Assembly: GCA_945906975.1 (NCBI GenBank)
Contig: CAMDRY010000248.1
Location: 1 to 5,388 of the forward strand
Direction of reading: 5' to 3'
Origin: Bordetella parapertussis
GTDB taxonomy: Bacteria; Pseudomonadota; Gammaproteobacteria; Burkholderiales; SG8-39
DNA: 5,388 bases
The translations under genes and the position numbers were made by a program. Position 1 is the first letter of the stretch, and every line of letters starts with the position of its first letter. Below are positions 1 to 5,388 of this stretch, one piece after another. The notes beneath the pieces are model-generated. The model was not told where the DNA came from. It searched no databases and was given only the letters and a program-made list of their open reading frames with translations.

Positions 1-25
1 AGCTGGCGCGCGAATAGCCCATCAT
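1..25 (-). CDS. Possible 5' end of an unseen leftward gene (very tentative)
   Basis: On the minus strand two tandem ATG codons (25-23 and 22-20) follow an AGGA motif by a few bases, and the frame then stays open to the window edge, reading MMGYSRAS. The AGGA lies about 5 bases before the second ATG, which makes that one the better start. Only eight codons are visible, so no function can be given. The gene would lie downstream of clpB in the same direction, separated by about 170 bp, so it would be read either from its own promoter or by read-through. It could equally be chance. Confidence 0.2.
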
Positions 26-32
26 GGTCCTC

Positions 33-50
33 GCATCGATCGCTCGATGC
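33..50. repeat. Perfect 7-bp inverted repeat with 4-base loop
   Basis: GCATCGA (33-39) and TCGATGC (44-50) are exact reverse complements around the loop TCGC. No T-tract follows on either strand, so it is not a typical intrinsic terminator. It sits just upstream of the possible leftward start at 25, where it would lie in the 5' leader or act as an operator. The rest of 51-149 shows no convincing gene or promoter. Confidence 0.45.
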
Positions 51-149
51 TGCAGTTAGAGACCGAATATACGTGCGCAGTCGTACCTACACGCCAAAGA
101 ACGGTCAGCTTGCAAACGAGGAGGGGTCCATATACGGGTTTTCAGTCGA

Positions 150-180
150 CTGGAAAGCCTTATCCGACGGGCCTTTCCAG
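150..180 (-). terminator. Hairpin just downstream of clpB; candidate 3' end, no T-tract
   Basis: CTGGAAAG (150-157) and CTTTCCAG (173-180) form a perfect 8-bp inverted repeat. The stem extends a further two to three pairs inward through a bulged G. It begins 16 bases past the clpB stop codon, the usual place for an mRNA 3' hairpin. However, the leftward transcript continues without a run of U after the stem, so it is not a canonical intrinsic terminator. It may protect the 3' end or work with Rho. A 10-bp palindrome (CAGTCGACTG, 143-152) overlaps its distal arm. Confidence 0.4.
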
Positions 181-195
181 CCGGTTTACCAAGGC

Positions 196-2814
196 TCAGT
201 GCTCCTTTTCCTGCGTAGCGGTGGCTGCGACCTGCGCGGACTTTGCAAAAATCATCGCGCTTTTTTTCCAGTCAACCTTGATCAAATCCTTCGGGCCAAA
301 GCGACCCTCGAGAATTTCCCGCGACAGCGGATTCTCCAGTTGCTGCTGGATTGCGCGCTTCAACGGCCGCGCCCCATAAACCGGGTCGAAACCGGCACGT
401 GCCAGCTCGGCCAGCGCGGCATCGGTAACCTCGAGTTCGATCTCCAGCTTGGCCAGACGCCGCTCAAGCAGGCGCAACTGTATCTTGGCGATACCCTGGA
501 TATGCTTCTCATCCAACGCATGGAACACCACGATCTCGTCGATGCGGTTGACGAACTCCGGGCGGAAATGCGATTTCACCTCACCCATGACGGCGAGCTT
601 GATCACGCCCGGATCGCTGCCTGACATGCTCTGTATCATCTGCGACCCCAGATTGGAGGTCATTACGATAACGGTGTTCTTAAAATCTACAGTGCGCCCC
701 TGGCCATCGGTCATCCGACCATCGTCCAGCACCTGCAGCAACACGCCAAACACATCCGGATGCGCCTTCTCAACTTCATCGAGCAGGATCACAGAATAGG
801 GTTTCCGGCGTACCGCTTCGGTCAGGTATCCGCCCTCGTCATAGCCCACATAGCCCGGCGGCGCGCCGATCAAGCGCGCAACCGAATGCTTTTCCATAAA
901 CTCGGACATGTCGATGCGAATGAGGTGATCTTCCGAGTCGAACAAAAAACCGGCGAGCGCCTTGCACAACTCGGTCTTGCCCACACCTGTGGGTCCGAGA
1001 AAAAGAAACGAACCGTAGGGCTTGTCCGGATCGGACAGACCGGCGCGCGAGCGGCGTATCGCGTCAGAGACAAGCCGCACGGCCTCGTTCTGGCCGACGA
1101 CGCGATCGTGCAGCTTGGCCTCCATGCTCAACAACTTGTCGCGCTCGCCCTGCATCATCTTTGCAACAGGAATACCGGTGGCGCGCGAAACCACCTCGGC
1201 GATCTCCTCCGCACCGACTTGCGTGCGCAGCAACCGCGGCTTCTCGCCTTCGGCCGGGCCTTTCTCGGCCTTCTTCAATTGCGCTTCGAGTTGCGGCATT
1301 TTGCCGTATTGCAACTCCGACACCCGCTGCCAGTCGCCCTTGCGCGTGGCCGCCTCCATCTCGAGCTTGACCTTTTCAAGGTCCTCTTTGATGTGCTGCG
1401 AACCCTGCACGCTGGCCTTCTCGGCCTTCCATATCTCCTCAAGGTCTGAATATTCACGATCGAGTTTTTTTATCTCGTCTTCAATCAAGCCAAGCCTGCG
1501 CTGCGAACCGTCGTCCTTCTCGCGCTTCATCGCCTCGCGCTCAATCTTGAGCTGTATCAGCCGGCGGTCGAGTTTATCCATGACCTCGGGCTTGGAGTCG
1601 ATTTCCATTTTGATGCGCGCCGCCGCCTCGTCTATGAGGTCGATAGCCTTGTCCGGCAGGAAACGGTCGGTGATATAGCGGTGCGACAATTCGGCAGCAG
1701 CGACGATGGCCGGGTCGGTGATATCGACGCCATGGTGAACTTCGTATTTTTCCTGCAGGCCGCGCAGGATGGCGATGGTCGACTCGACCGACGGCTCCTG
1801 CACCATGACCTTCTGGAAACGCCGTTCGAGTGCGGCGTCTTTTTCGACATATTTGCGATACTCATCCAGCGTGGTCGCGCCGACGCAATGCAACTCGCCG
1901 CGCGCAAGTGCCGGCTTGAGCATGTTGCCCGCATCCATGGCACCCTCGGCCTTGCCGGCGCCAACCATGGTGTGCAATTCGTCAATGAACACGATGATAC
2001 GGCCCTCATCAAGGGAGATTTCCTTGAGTACTGACTTGAGACGCTCCTCGAATTCACCGCGATATTTTGCCCCGGCAAGCAAGGAGGCCATGTCCAACGA
2101 CAACACGCGCTTGCCTTTGAGCGAATCGGGCACTTCGCCAGCAACAATGCGCTGGGCAAGGCCCTCGACGATGGCGGTCTTGCCCACTCCCGGTTCGCCG
2201 ATCAACACTGGATTGTTCTTGGAGCGGCGCTGCAATATCTGTATCACGCGCCGTATTTCATCGTCGCGCCCGATGACCGGGTCAAGCTTGCCCTTGCGCG
2301 CAAGTTCGGTCAGGTCGACGCAGTATTTTTTTAGCGCTTCGCGCTGGCCCTCGGCTTCCGGACTCGCCACCGACTCGCCGCCTCGCACCGCCTTGACCGC
2401 TTCCTCAATCGCTTTTTTGCTGCCTCCGGCTTCCTTGAGTAGTCGCCCAGCCTCCCCTTTGTCCGACGCGAGCGTGAGCAAAAACAACTCCGAAGAGATG
2501 TACTGGTCACCAAGCTTTTGCGCCTCTTTGTCAGTGAGATTGAACAGGTTGTTCAATTCACGCGATATCTGCACCTCCCCGCCTGCACCCTCGACTTTAG
2601 ACAAACCTGAAATAGCCTGTTTGAGCGATTCACGCAGACGCGCAAGGTTCACCCCGGCGCGAGCGGCAAGCGATGCGGTGCCGCCGTCTTCCTGTGCAAG
2701 CAGCGCCGAGAGCACGTGTATGGGCTCAATGTAAGGGTTGTCGTTACCAAGGGCGAGACTTTGCCCATCAGCCAAAGCCTGTTGGAATTTGGTCGTTAAT
2801 TTGTCAAGGCGCAT
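196..2814 (-). CDS. clpB: ATP-dependent disaggregase ClpB (Hsp100 chaperone)
   Basis: ClpB is a cytoplasmic hexameric AAA+ motor that, with DnaK/DnaJ/GrpE, threads aggregated proteins through its central pore and frees them for refolding. The 872-residue product is full length (E. coli ClpB has 857), with a slightly longer C-terminal tail. Visible in order: the Clp N-domain (about 1-145); first ATPase module with Walker A GEPGVGKT (206-213), pore-loop Tyr251 (KYRGEF), Walker B IVFIDE (274-279) and paired arginines 331-332; the coiled-coil M-domain (about 405-525) that distinguishes ClpB from ClpA/ClpC; second module with Walker A GPTGVGKT (607-614), pore loop GYVGYDEGG (Tyr655), Walker B ILLDE (676-680), arginine finger Arg757 and sensor-2 GAR (814-816). 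There is no ClpP-binding IGF/IGL-type loop in view, as expected for ClpB. The frame stays open 27 codons further upstream, but the start at 2814 gives the family N-terminus [10 protein letters not shown] and has a GGAG six bases before it; the extension would cover the promoter. Transcription is from a sigma-32 promoter just upstream. Confidence 0.97.
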   Translation of the reverse strand: MRLDKLTTKFQQALADGQSLALGNDNPYIEPIHVLSALLAQEDGGTASLAARAGVNLARLRESLKQAISGLSKVEGAGGEVQISRELNNLFNLTDKEAQKLGDQYISSELFLLTLASDKGEAGRLLKEAGGSKKAIEEAVKAVRGGESVASPEAEGQREALKKYCVDLTELARKGKLDPVIGRDDEIRRVIQILQRRSKNNPVLIGEPGVGKTAIVEGLAQRIVAGEVPDSLKGKRVLSLDMASLLAGAKYRGEFEERLKSVLKEISLDEGRIIVFIDELHTMVGAGKAEGAMDAGNMLKPALARGELHCVGATTLDEYRKYVEKDAALERRFQKVMVQEPSVESTIAILRGLQEKYEVHHGVDITDPAIVAAAELSHRYITDRFLPDKAIDLIDEAAARIKMEIDSKPEVMDKLDRRLIQLKIEREAMKREKDDGSQRRLGLIEDEIKKLDREYSDLEEIWKAEKASVQGSQHIKEDLEKVKLEMEAATRKGDWQRVSELQYGKMPQLEAQLKKAEKGPAEGEKPRLLRTQVGAEEIAEVVSRATGIPVAKMMQGERDKLLSMEAKLHDRVVGQNEAVRLVSDAIRRSRAGLSDPDKPYGSFLFLGPTGVGKTELCKALAGFLFDSEDHLIRIDMSEFMEKHSVARLIGAPPGYVGYDEGGYLTEAVRRKPYSVILLDEVEKAHPDVFGVLLQVLDDGRMTDGQGRTVDFKNTVIVMTSNLGSQMIQSMSGSDPGVIKLAVMGEVKSHFRPEFVNRIDEIVVFHALDEKHIQGIAKIQLRLLERRLAKLEIELEVTDAALAELARAGFDPVYGARPLKRAIQQQLENPLSREILEGRFGPKDLIKVDWKKSAMIFAKSAQVAATATQEKEH

Positions 2815-2820
2815 ACCTGG

Positions 2821-2824
2821 CTCC
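2821..2824 (-). promoter_or_regulatory. Ribosome binding site deciding the clpB start
   Basis: Read leftward, GGAG lies six bases before the ATG at 2814-2812. This supports the start that matches known ClpB N-termini over the longer open frame reaching 2895. Confidence 0.75.
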
Positions 2825-2830
2825 GCAGTT

Positions 2831-2844
2831 GATATCGGTATATC
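2831..2844. repeat. Short dyad at the 5' end of the clpB transcript
   Basis: GATAT and ATATC flank a 4-base centre. Given the sigma-32 -10 element at 2849-2854, transcription should begin near 2842, so this dyad would form the first bases of the clpB leader. A weak 5' hairpin or an operator half-site pair is possible; the stem is short and AT-rich. Confidence 0.3.
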
Positions 2845-2848
2845 CACA

Positions 2849-2874
2849 ATGGGGCCAAGGGATTGTTTTTCAAG
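2849..2874 (-). promoter_or_regulatory. Sigma-32 heat-shock promoter of clpB
   Basis: Read leftward, CTTGAA (2874-2869), preceded by CC, is followed after 14 bases by CCCCAT (2854-2849) and then TG. Both boxes match the RpoH consensus (CTTGAA and CCCCAT) exactly, within the usual spacing. Predicted initiation near 2842 gives a leader of about 28 bases with a good ribosome binding site. This fits ClpB as a classic heat-shock gene and implies that the organism has RpoH. No CIRCE-type inverted repeat is seen, so HrcA control is not indicated. Confidence 0.9.
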
Positions 2875-2891
2875 GGTAGCGTCGCTAAAAT
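2863..2891 (+). promoter_or_regulatory. Sigma-70-like promoter for the kinase gene, overlapping the clpB promoter
   Basis: TTGTTT (2863-2868) and TAAAAT (2886-2891) are 17 bases apart. The -10 box matches TATAAT at five of six positions; the -35 box matches TTGACA at three. Initiation would fall near 2898, about 50 bases before the kinase ATG. Its -35 box lies within the spacer of the leftward sigma-32 promoter, directly beside that promoter's -35 box, so the two polymerases would compete for the same DNA. Confidence 0.5.
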
Positions 2892-2949
2892 TCACCGTAA
2901 CGGCGTGTTTGGCTTAGACTCGGCCTGCTGCGGCACTTATGACATCGAC

Positions 2950-4242
2950 ATGAAATTCGAGCTTGAAGAGCACATCGGGAAGTACCAGATAATCGAGGAA
3001 ATCGGCAAGGGTTCGACCAGCCGCGTTTACCTCGGCCGCGATCCCTTCACAGGCCGCGAAGTCGCCATCAAGGTTTTCCTGTTCGACGACAATCTTTCCG
3101 AGCAGACGGCGCGGATGCTGAAAAAGGGCTTTCTTGCAGAGGCCGGCCTGGCGGGAAAACTGCAGCACCCGCATATCGTCGAAATCCTCGACGCCGCCAG
3201 CGACAGCGAGCGCAGCTACCTCGTCATGGACTATGTGCCCGGGACGACGCTAGAAGCCTACTGCGATGTCACCACCCTGCTGCCACTGCACAAAGTGGTC
3301 GAGATTATATTCAAGATCATCCGCGCACTGGACTACGCCTTCCAGCACGGTGTCATCCACCGCGACATCAAGCCGGGCAACATTCTGCTGTCGGCCGGCG
3401 GCGACATCAAGGTCAGTGACTTCGGCTCATCTTTCCAGCGTGTTCACGGGCATGAGACGACACAATTGTCCGGCATCGGCTCACCGGCCTATATGTCGCC
3501 CGAGCAGATCCGCCTCGAGCACGTCAGCCACCAGACCGACATTTACTCGCTCGGCGTGCTGATGTACAAGTTGCTGACCGGTCGCCTGCCCTACACCGCG
3601 TCCAACCAGGTCAGCCTCACCTACGAAATCCTCAACGTGCCGCCGCAGCGACCCTCGACCTTCAGACCGGACCTACCGCCGCTGCTCGACGAAATCGTGC
3701 TCAAGGCCATGGAAAAGGACGCCTCACGACGCTATACGACCTGGATTGATTTCGGTAAAGACCTGACCCGCGCCTTCAATTCACTGCGCATGGCCGGGGA
3801 ACAGGCCACCGACTCGGAAAAATTCACCGAACTGCGTCGATTGCCATTTTTTTCCGACTTTGACGACGTCGCGCTTTGGGAGGTTTTGCGCATTGGCGCA
3901 TGGCGTTCCATGCCCCCCGGCGAGCTCATCATCCGCGAAGGCGAACAGGGCGACAGCCTTTTCATGCTGGTATATGGCGAAGTTGCTGTCACCCTCACGG
4001 GCAAGTCGCTTAGCGTGATCAAGCGCGGCGGCTGCTTTGGCGAGATGCTTTACTTCAGTGAAAATGCCGCAAGCCGCAGCACGACGGTCACGACGCTCAC
4101 CGATGTGACTGTCATCGAGATAAAAGCCAAGGCCTTGAATGCGGCGACAGAAGCCACCCAGGTTGGTTTCAACAAGGCGTTCATGCGCGTGCTTATTGAA
4201 CGCCTTACCCAGGCCAACGTGCGGCTCGCCGACCACGCCTAA
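2950..4242 (+). CDS. Soluble Ser/Thr protein kinase fused to a C-terminal cyclic-nucleotide-binding domain
   Basis: A 430-residue cytoplasmic protein with no signal peptide or membrane segment. Residues about 11-275 are a Hanks-type kinase: glycine-rich loop IGKGSTSRV (18-26, third glycine replaced by Ser24), ATP-anchoring Lys41 in VAIK, probable helix-C Glu64, catalytic HRDIKPGN (137-144), DFG (157-159), activation loop with Thr170/Thr171 as likely autophosphorylation sites, and SPE (183-185). All catalytic residues are present and it is an RD-type kinase. Residues about 298-420 are a Crp-like cyclic-nucleotide-binding fold with the phosphate-binding cassette FGE (363-365) and Arg376-Ser377, so ligand binding is plausible; no DNA-binding domain follows. 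By family logic the CNB domain should gate kinase activity in response to cAMP or a related nucleotide; this is inference. Unlike PknB it lacks a transmembrane segment and PASTA repeats. The ATG at 2950 puts the kinase fold at the N-terminus but has no clear Shine-Dalgarno. The frame is open from a TTG at 2863 and has a GTG at 2902, both less likely. It diverges from clpB and ends tail to tail with the LysR remnant. Confidence 0.92.
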   Translation: MKFELEEHIGKYQIIEEIGKGSTSRVYLGRDPFTGREVAIKVFLFDDNLSEQTARMLKKGFLAEAGLAGKLQHPHIVEILDAASDSERSYLVMDYVPGTTLEAYCDVTTLLPLHKVVEIIFKIIRALDYAFQHGVIHRDIKPGNILLSAGGDIKVSDFGSSFQRVHGHETTQLSGIGSPAYMSPEQIRLEHVSHQTDIYSLGVLMYKLLTGRLPYTASNQVSLTYEILNVPPQRPSTFRPDLPPLLDEIVLKAMEKDASRRYTTWIDFGKDLTRAFNSLRMAGEQATDSEKFTELRRLPFFSDFDDVALWEVLRIGAWRSMPPGELIIREGEQGDSLFMLVYGEVAVTLTGKSLSVIKRGGCFGEMLYFSENAASRSTTVTTLTDVTVIEIKAKALNAATEATQVGFNKAFMRVLIERLTQANVRLADHA

Positions 4243-4677
4243 GCCGATTCGCCGGCGCCCACCCGTCTGCCCCTCAACCGCGCCAACACCTTAAGTGCGC
4301 AACCGCACGGTGGCTGGGCCTGATCAGAAGCCCACAGCAATGCGCGCCCGCCGGGCATCGCCTCGATGACCGGGTCGGTCGCCCGCTCGGCGGCATAGGC
4401 AAACCACAAGGTCGTCTCAGCACGCGCCTTGTCCCAGATCACAAGCTGTTGGACATCGGCAAGAAGCTTATATGCCTGCTTGAGCAAGCGCTGGACTGCG
4501 CGCGTGAATGTCATCCCGGGCCGGGGAGCGCGTGAACAAGGCAAGCCCCAATTTTTCTTCCAGCGCCCGTATCTGCCCCGACAAAGCAGGCTGGCTCAGC
4601 TGCAACTTCTCAGAGGCCTTGGTCAAATGCCCCAATTCCGCCACCGTCACAAAGGCCCTGAGGGCGTAAATTTCCAT
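4239..4677 (-). pseudogene. Frameshifted and truncated LysR-type transcriptional regulator
   Basis: From ATG 4677 the first 50 residues are a clear LysR winged-helix DNA-binding domain: [14 protein letters not shown], then [20 protein letters not shown] and [13 protein letters not shown]. That frame then turns into non-LysR sequence and stops after 69 codons. The expected continuation, [19 protein letters not shown] followed by ADVQQLV, sits in the next frame, so one extra base is inferred, most simply in the C run at 4523-4526. The second frame runs to a TAG at 4241-4239. After about 35 codons it no longer resembles LysR, and the roughly 200-residue effector-binding domain is absent. The gene is therefore doubly damaged: a frameshift plus loss or replacement of the C-terminal part. 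The stop overlaps the convergent kinase stop. No good Shine-Dalgarno precedes the start. A sequencing error could explain the frameshift but not the missing domain. A short truncated DNA-binding protein could still be made. Confidence 0.75.
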
Positions 4678-4767
4678 GAGTCGGACATTAAATCTTCAGT
4701 TTTTAGCCAGGATTACGCTCAATATAGTGCATTGCAACATGGACTTAGCAAGGTCATTTACGGCGCC

Positions 4768-4788
4768 GATATCCCCTATCCAAATATC
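4768..4788. promoter_or_regulatory. GATAT-N11-ATATC dyad, candidate LysR-type operator
   Basis: GATAT (4768-4772) and ATATC (4784-4788) are exact reverse complements 11 bases apart, which contains the T-N11-A layout typical of LysR-family binding sites. It lies between a LysR-type gene and a divergent small gene, where such operators are normally found. Its centre is about 50 bases before the predicted start of the rightward transcript. Binding is inferred only. Confidence 0.45.
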
Positions 4789-4791
4789 TGA

Positions 4792-4821
4792 TTGGAATTA
4801 GTCTAAAAGAACACTTATCTT
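4792..4821 (+). promoter_or_regulatory. Candidate promoter of the 79-aa gene
   Basis: TTGGAA (4792-4797) and TATCTT (4816-4821), 18 bases apart, each match the sigma-70 consensus at four of six positions. Initiation would be near 4828, giving a leader of about 48 bases. The weak boxes beside the dyad would suit an activator-dependent promoter. Confidence 0.35.
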
Positions 4822-4864
4822 GTTTATGTGCAGCGCAGCATTTGTTTTTAATCAATAGTATAAA

Positions 4865-4869
4865 AGGAG
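4865..4869 (+). promoter_or_regulatory. Strong ribosome binding site of the 79-aa gene
   Basis: AGGAG, preceded by AAA, lies six bases before the ATG at 4876. An earlier ATG at 4871 is in another frame and too close to the site, so 4876 is chosen. Confidence 0.75.
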
Positions 4870-4875
4870 TATGCC

Positions 4876-5115
4876 ATGAAACTCACATTCCCACATTACG
4901 AAGGCGACAGCATTCTTCGCCCATTTATATCACCCGTCTTAGCGCACCCGCTAAAGAGCGTGAAAGCAGCCGAATTGCTGCCCAGCAACATTACTGCGAT
5001 TAATCCAGATCCTGTCCTCTTCAACAGCCTCGAACTGGAATCGCAAGTTCGCAGATTGCGCCGCGAGTATCTGCGCGAATGGATAAAAGGCATTTTCGAC
5101 CGTAAGAGCAACTAA
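4876..5115 (+). CDS. Small protein of unknown function, 79 aa
   Basis: I do not recognise this protein with certainty. A consensus-like ribosome binding site with correct spacing and an AT-rich upstream promoter region argue that it is a real gene. The N-terminal two thirds is rich in proline and hydrophobic residues (LRPFISPVLAHPL, 14-26) without a clear signal peptide or membrane segment. Residues about 52-77 should form a strongly basic amphipathic helix (QVRRLRREYLREWIKGIF). That helix recalls short proteobacterial proteins of the DUF1127 or RSP_7527 kind that end in basic helices; this is a resemblance in style, not an assignment. A nucleic-acid- or membrane-surface-binding role is possible. 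It diverges from the LysR remnant and is followed 115 bp later by another small gene. Confidence 0.7.
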   Translation: MKLTFPHYEGDSILRPFISPVLAHPLKSVKAAELLPSNITAINPDPVLFNSLELESQVRRLRREYLREWIKGIFDRKSN

Positions 5116-5162
5116 GCAAGCTACAGCGTACGCAGCGATCGTGGGGCGGCTTTCTCCTCCGC

Positions 5163-5179
5163 AACGTCAATCTCACGTT
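5163..5179. repeat. AACGT-N7-ACGTT dyad between the two small genes
   Basis: AACGT (5163-5167) and ACGTT (5175-5179) are exact reverse complements around seven bases, about 50 bases before the start of the next gene. It could be an operator; no T-tract follows, so it is not a terminator. The rest of 5116-5230 shows no clear promoter or terminator. Confidence 0.25.
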
Positions 5180-5230
5180 CGTCTGCGCCTGTCGCGCCAG
5201 GGATTGGTCCAAAGAAACGAGGAAACGCAG

Positions 5231-5388
5231 ATGAGTACGCTAGAAATCAGCAAACCACTCAAGCTCGACGCGGGGCTAGCCGTTGCTGTTTCGGGCATGC
5301 TGGCCGCCTTTACAGCCCGCTTGGCCACATGGCGGCTGAACGTCGAGCAGCGCGATCTGGAAGCGTTTCTGGGCGCTGCGCAGAACAT
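5231..5388 (+). CDS. 5' part of a small unknown protein, cut by the window end
   Basis: The ATG at 5231 has GAGG eight bases upstream, and the frame stays open for 52 full codons to the window edge. The visible part has a polar start (MSTLEISKPLKLD), an alanine-rich hydrophobic or amphipathic stretch at about 14-34 (ending in LATW), and then a charged segment NVEQRDLEAFLGAAQN (37-52). That last segment resembles the start of the EAYLAxAxDxADLE motif in short DUF3563-like proteobacterial proteins, which would predict a short protein ending soon after the window; this is tentative. It has the same direction as the 79-aa gene and could be co-transcribed with it across the 115-bp gap. Confidence 0.55.
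   Translation, partial: MSTLEISKPLKLDAGLAVAVSGMLAAFTARLATWRLNVEQRDLEAFLGAAQN

Larger units (their letters stand above)
4678..4875. other. AT-rich intergenic region between the LysR remnant and the small gene
   Basis: This stretch is clearly richer in A and T than its surroundings and has no credible gene. It would serve as a shared control region for the leftward LysR gene and the rightward small gene. It holds the GATAT-N11-ATATC dyad and a candidate rightward promoter, annotated separately. A possible leftward promoter for the LysR gene (TTGCTA, then TATATT after 19 bases) is too widely spaced to call. Confidence 0.6.

Noticed and set aside
760..1449. Long open frame on the plus strand inside clpB
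   Set aside because: It is antisense to a highly conserved gene, has arginine/leucine-rich composition typical of shadow frames, and shows no domain.
1769..2734. A 321-codon plus-strand frame opposite clpB
   Set aside because: Very rich in serine, arginine and proline with no recognisable motif; explained as the antisense of high-GC ClpB codons.
2815..2895. A 27-codon N-terminal extension of ClpB
   Set aside because: It would cover the sigma-32 promoter and predicted transcript start; the family N-terminus and ribosome binding site both point to 2814.
2863..2949. Upstream TTG/GTG starts giving a longer kinase
   Set aside because: The TTG at 2863 lies inside the promoter boxes, the added residues resemble nothing in kinases, and neither codon has a ribosome binding site. 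The GTG at 2902 is kept only as an alternative.
4295..4308. GTGCG/CGCAC hairpin as a terminator for the kinase gene
   Set aside because: Only a 5-bp stem with no T-tract, lying inside the LysR remnant; likely chance.
5021..5212. Minus-strand frame overlapping the 79-aa gene
   Set aside because: No ribosome binding site, Cys/Arg-rich shadow composition, and overlap with a better supported gene.
1..5388. tRNA, rRNA, CRISPR array, insertion sequence or phage attachment site
   Set aside because: I found no cloverleaf-like sequence, regularly spaced repeats, transposase motif or long terminal inverted repeats.

Overview
The window looks like chromosomal DNA of a proteobacterium, most likely a beta- or a related gammaproteobacterium. 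The grounds are a ClpB whose N-terminus reads like betaproteobacterial ClpB (GNDNPYIEP), a textbook sigma-32 heat-shock promoter in front of it, moderately high-GC coding DNA, and a LysR-type regulator N-terminus of the MEIYxLRxFVTVAE kind. The taxonomy is inferred from familiarity, not from a search.

Layout. Positions 1-195 hold no complete gene. They contain a perfect 7-bp hairpin, a possible start of an unseen leftward gene at the very edge, and a hairpin just beyond the clpB stop. Positions 196-2814 (minus strand) encode a full-length disaggregase ClpB of 872 aa. Between 2815 and 2949 lies a compact divergent control region: a sigma-32 promoter firing leftward into clpB overlaps a sigma-70-like promoter firing rightward into the next gene. 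Positions 2950-4242 (plus strand) encode a soluble protein of 430 aa that joins a Hanks-type Ser/Thr kinase domain to a cyclic-nucleotide-binding (CNB) domain. Tail to tail with it, 4239-4677 (minus strand) is a broken LysR-type regulator: an intact helix-turn-helix half, a frameshift, and a tail that does not resemble the usual effector-binding domain. An AT-rich intergenic region (4678-4875) carries a GATAT-N11-ATATC dyad and a plausible promoter. It leads into a small unrecognised gene of 79 aa with a strong ribosome binding site (4876-5115). A further small gene starts at 5231 and runs off the end of the window.

How the parts may work together. ClpB rescues aggregated proteins with DnaK under heat stress. 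The kinase next door has an intact catalytic core plus a CNB domain with the key Glu, Arg and Ser, so cyclic-nucleotide control of phosphorylation is a reasonable inference. The shared promoter region could link kinase and ClpB expression, but nothing in the sequence shows that ClpB is a kinase substrate. The right-hand part (LysR remnant, dyad, two small proteins) looks like a regulator with divergently transcribed small genes in which the regulator has decayed. I see no tRNA, rRNA, CRISPR array, insertion sequence or phage gene. The most unusual items are the kinase-CNB fusion with its overlapping divergent promoter, and the broken LysR/small-protein locus.
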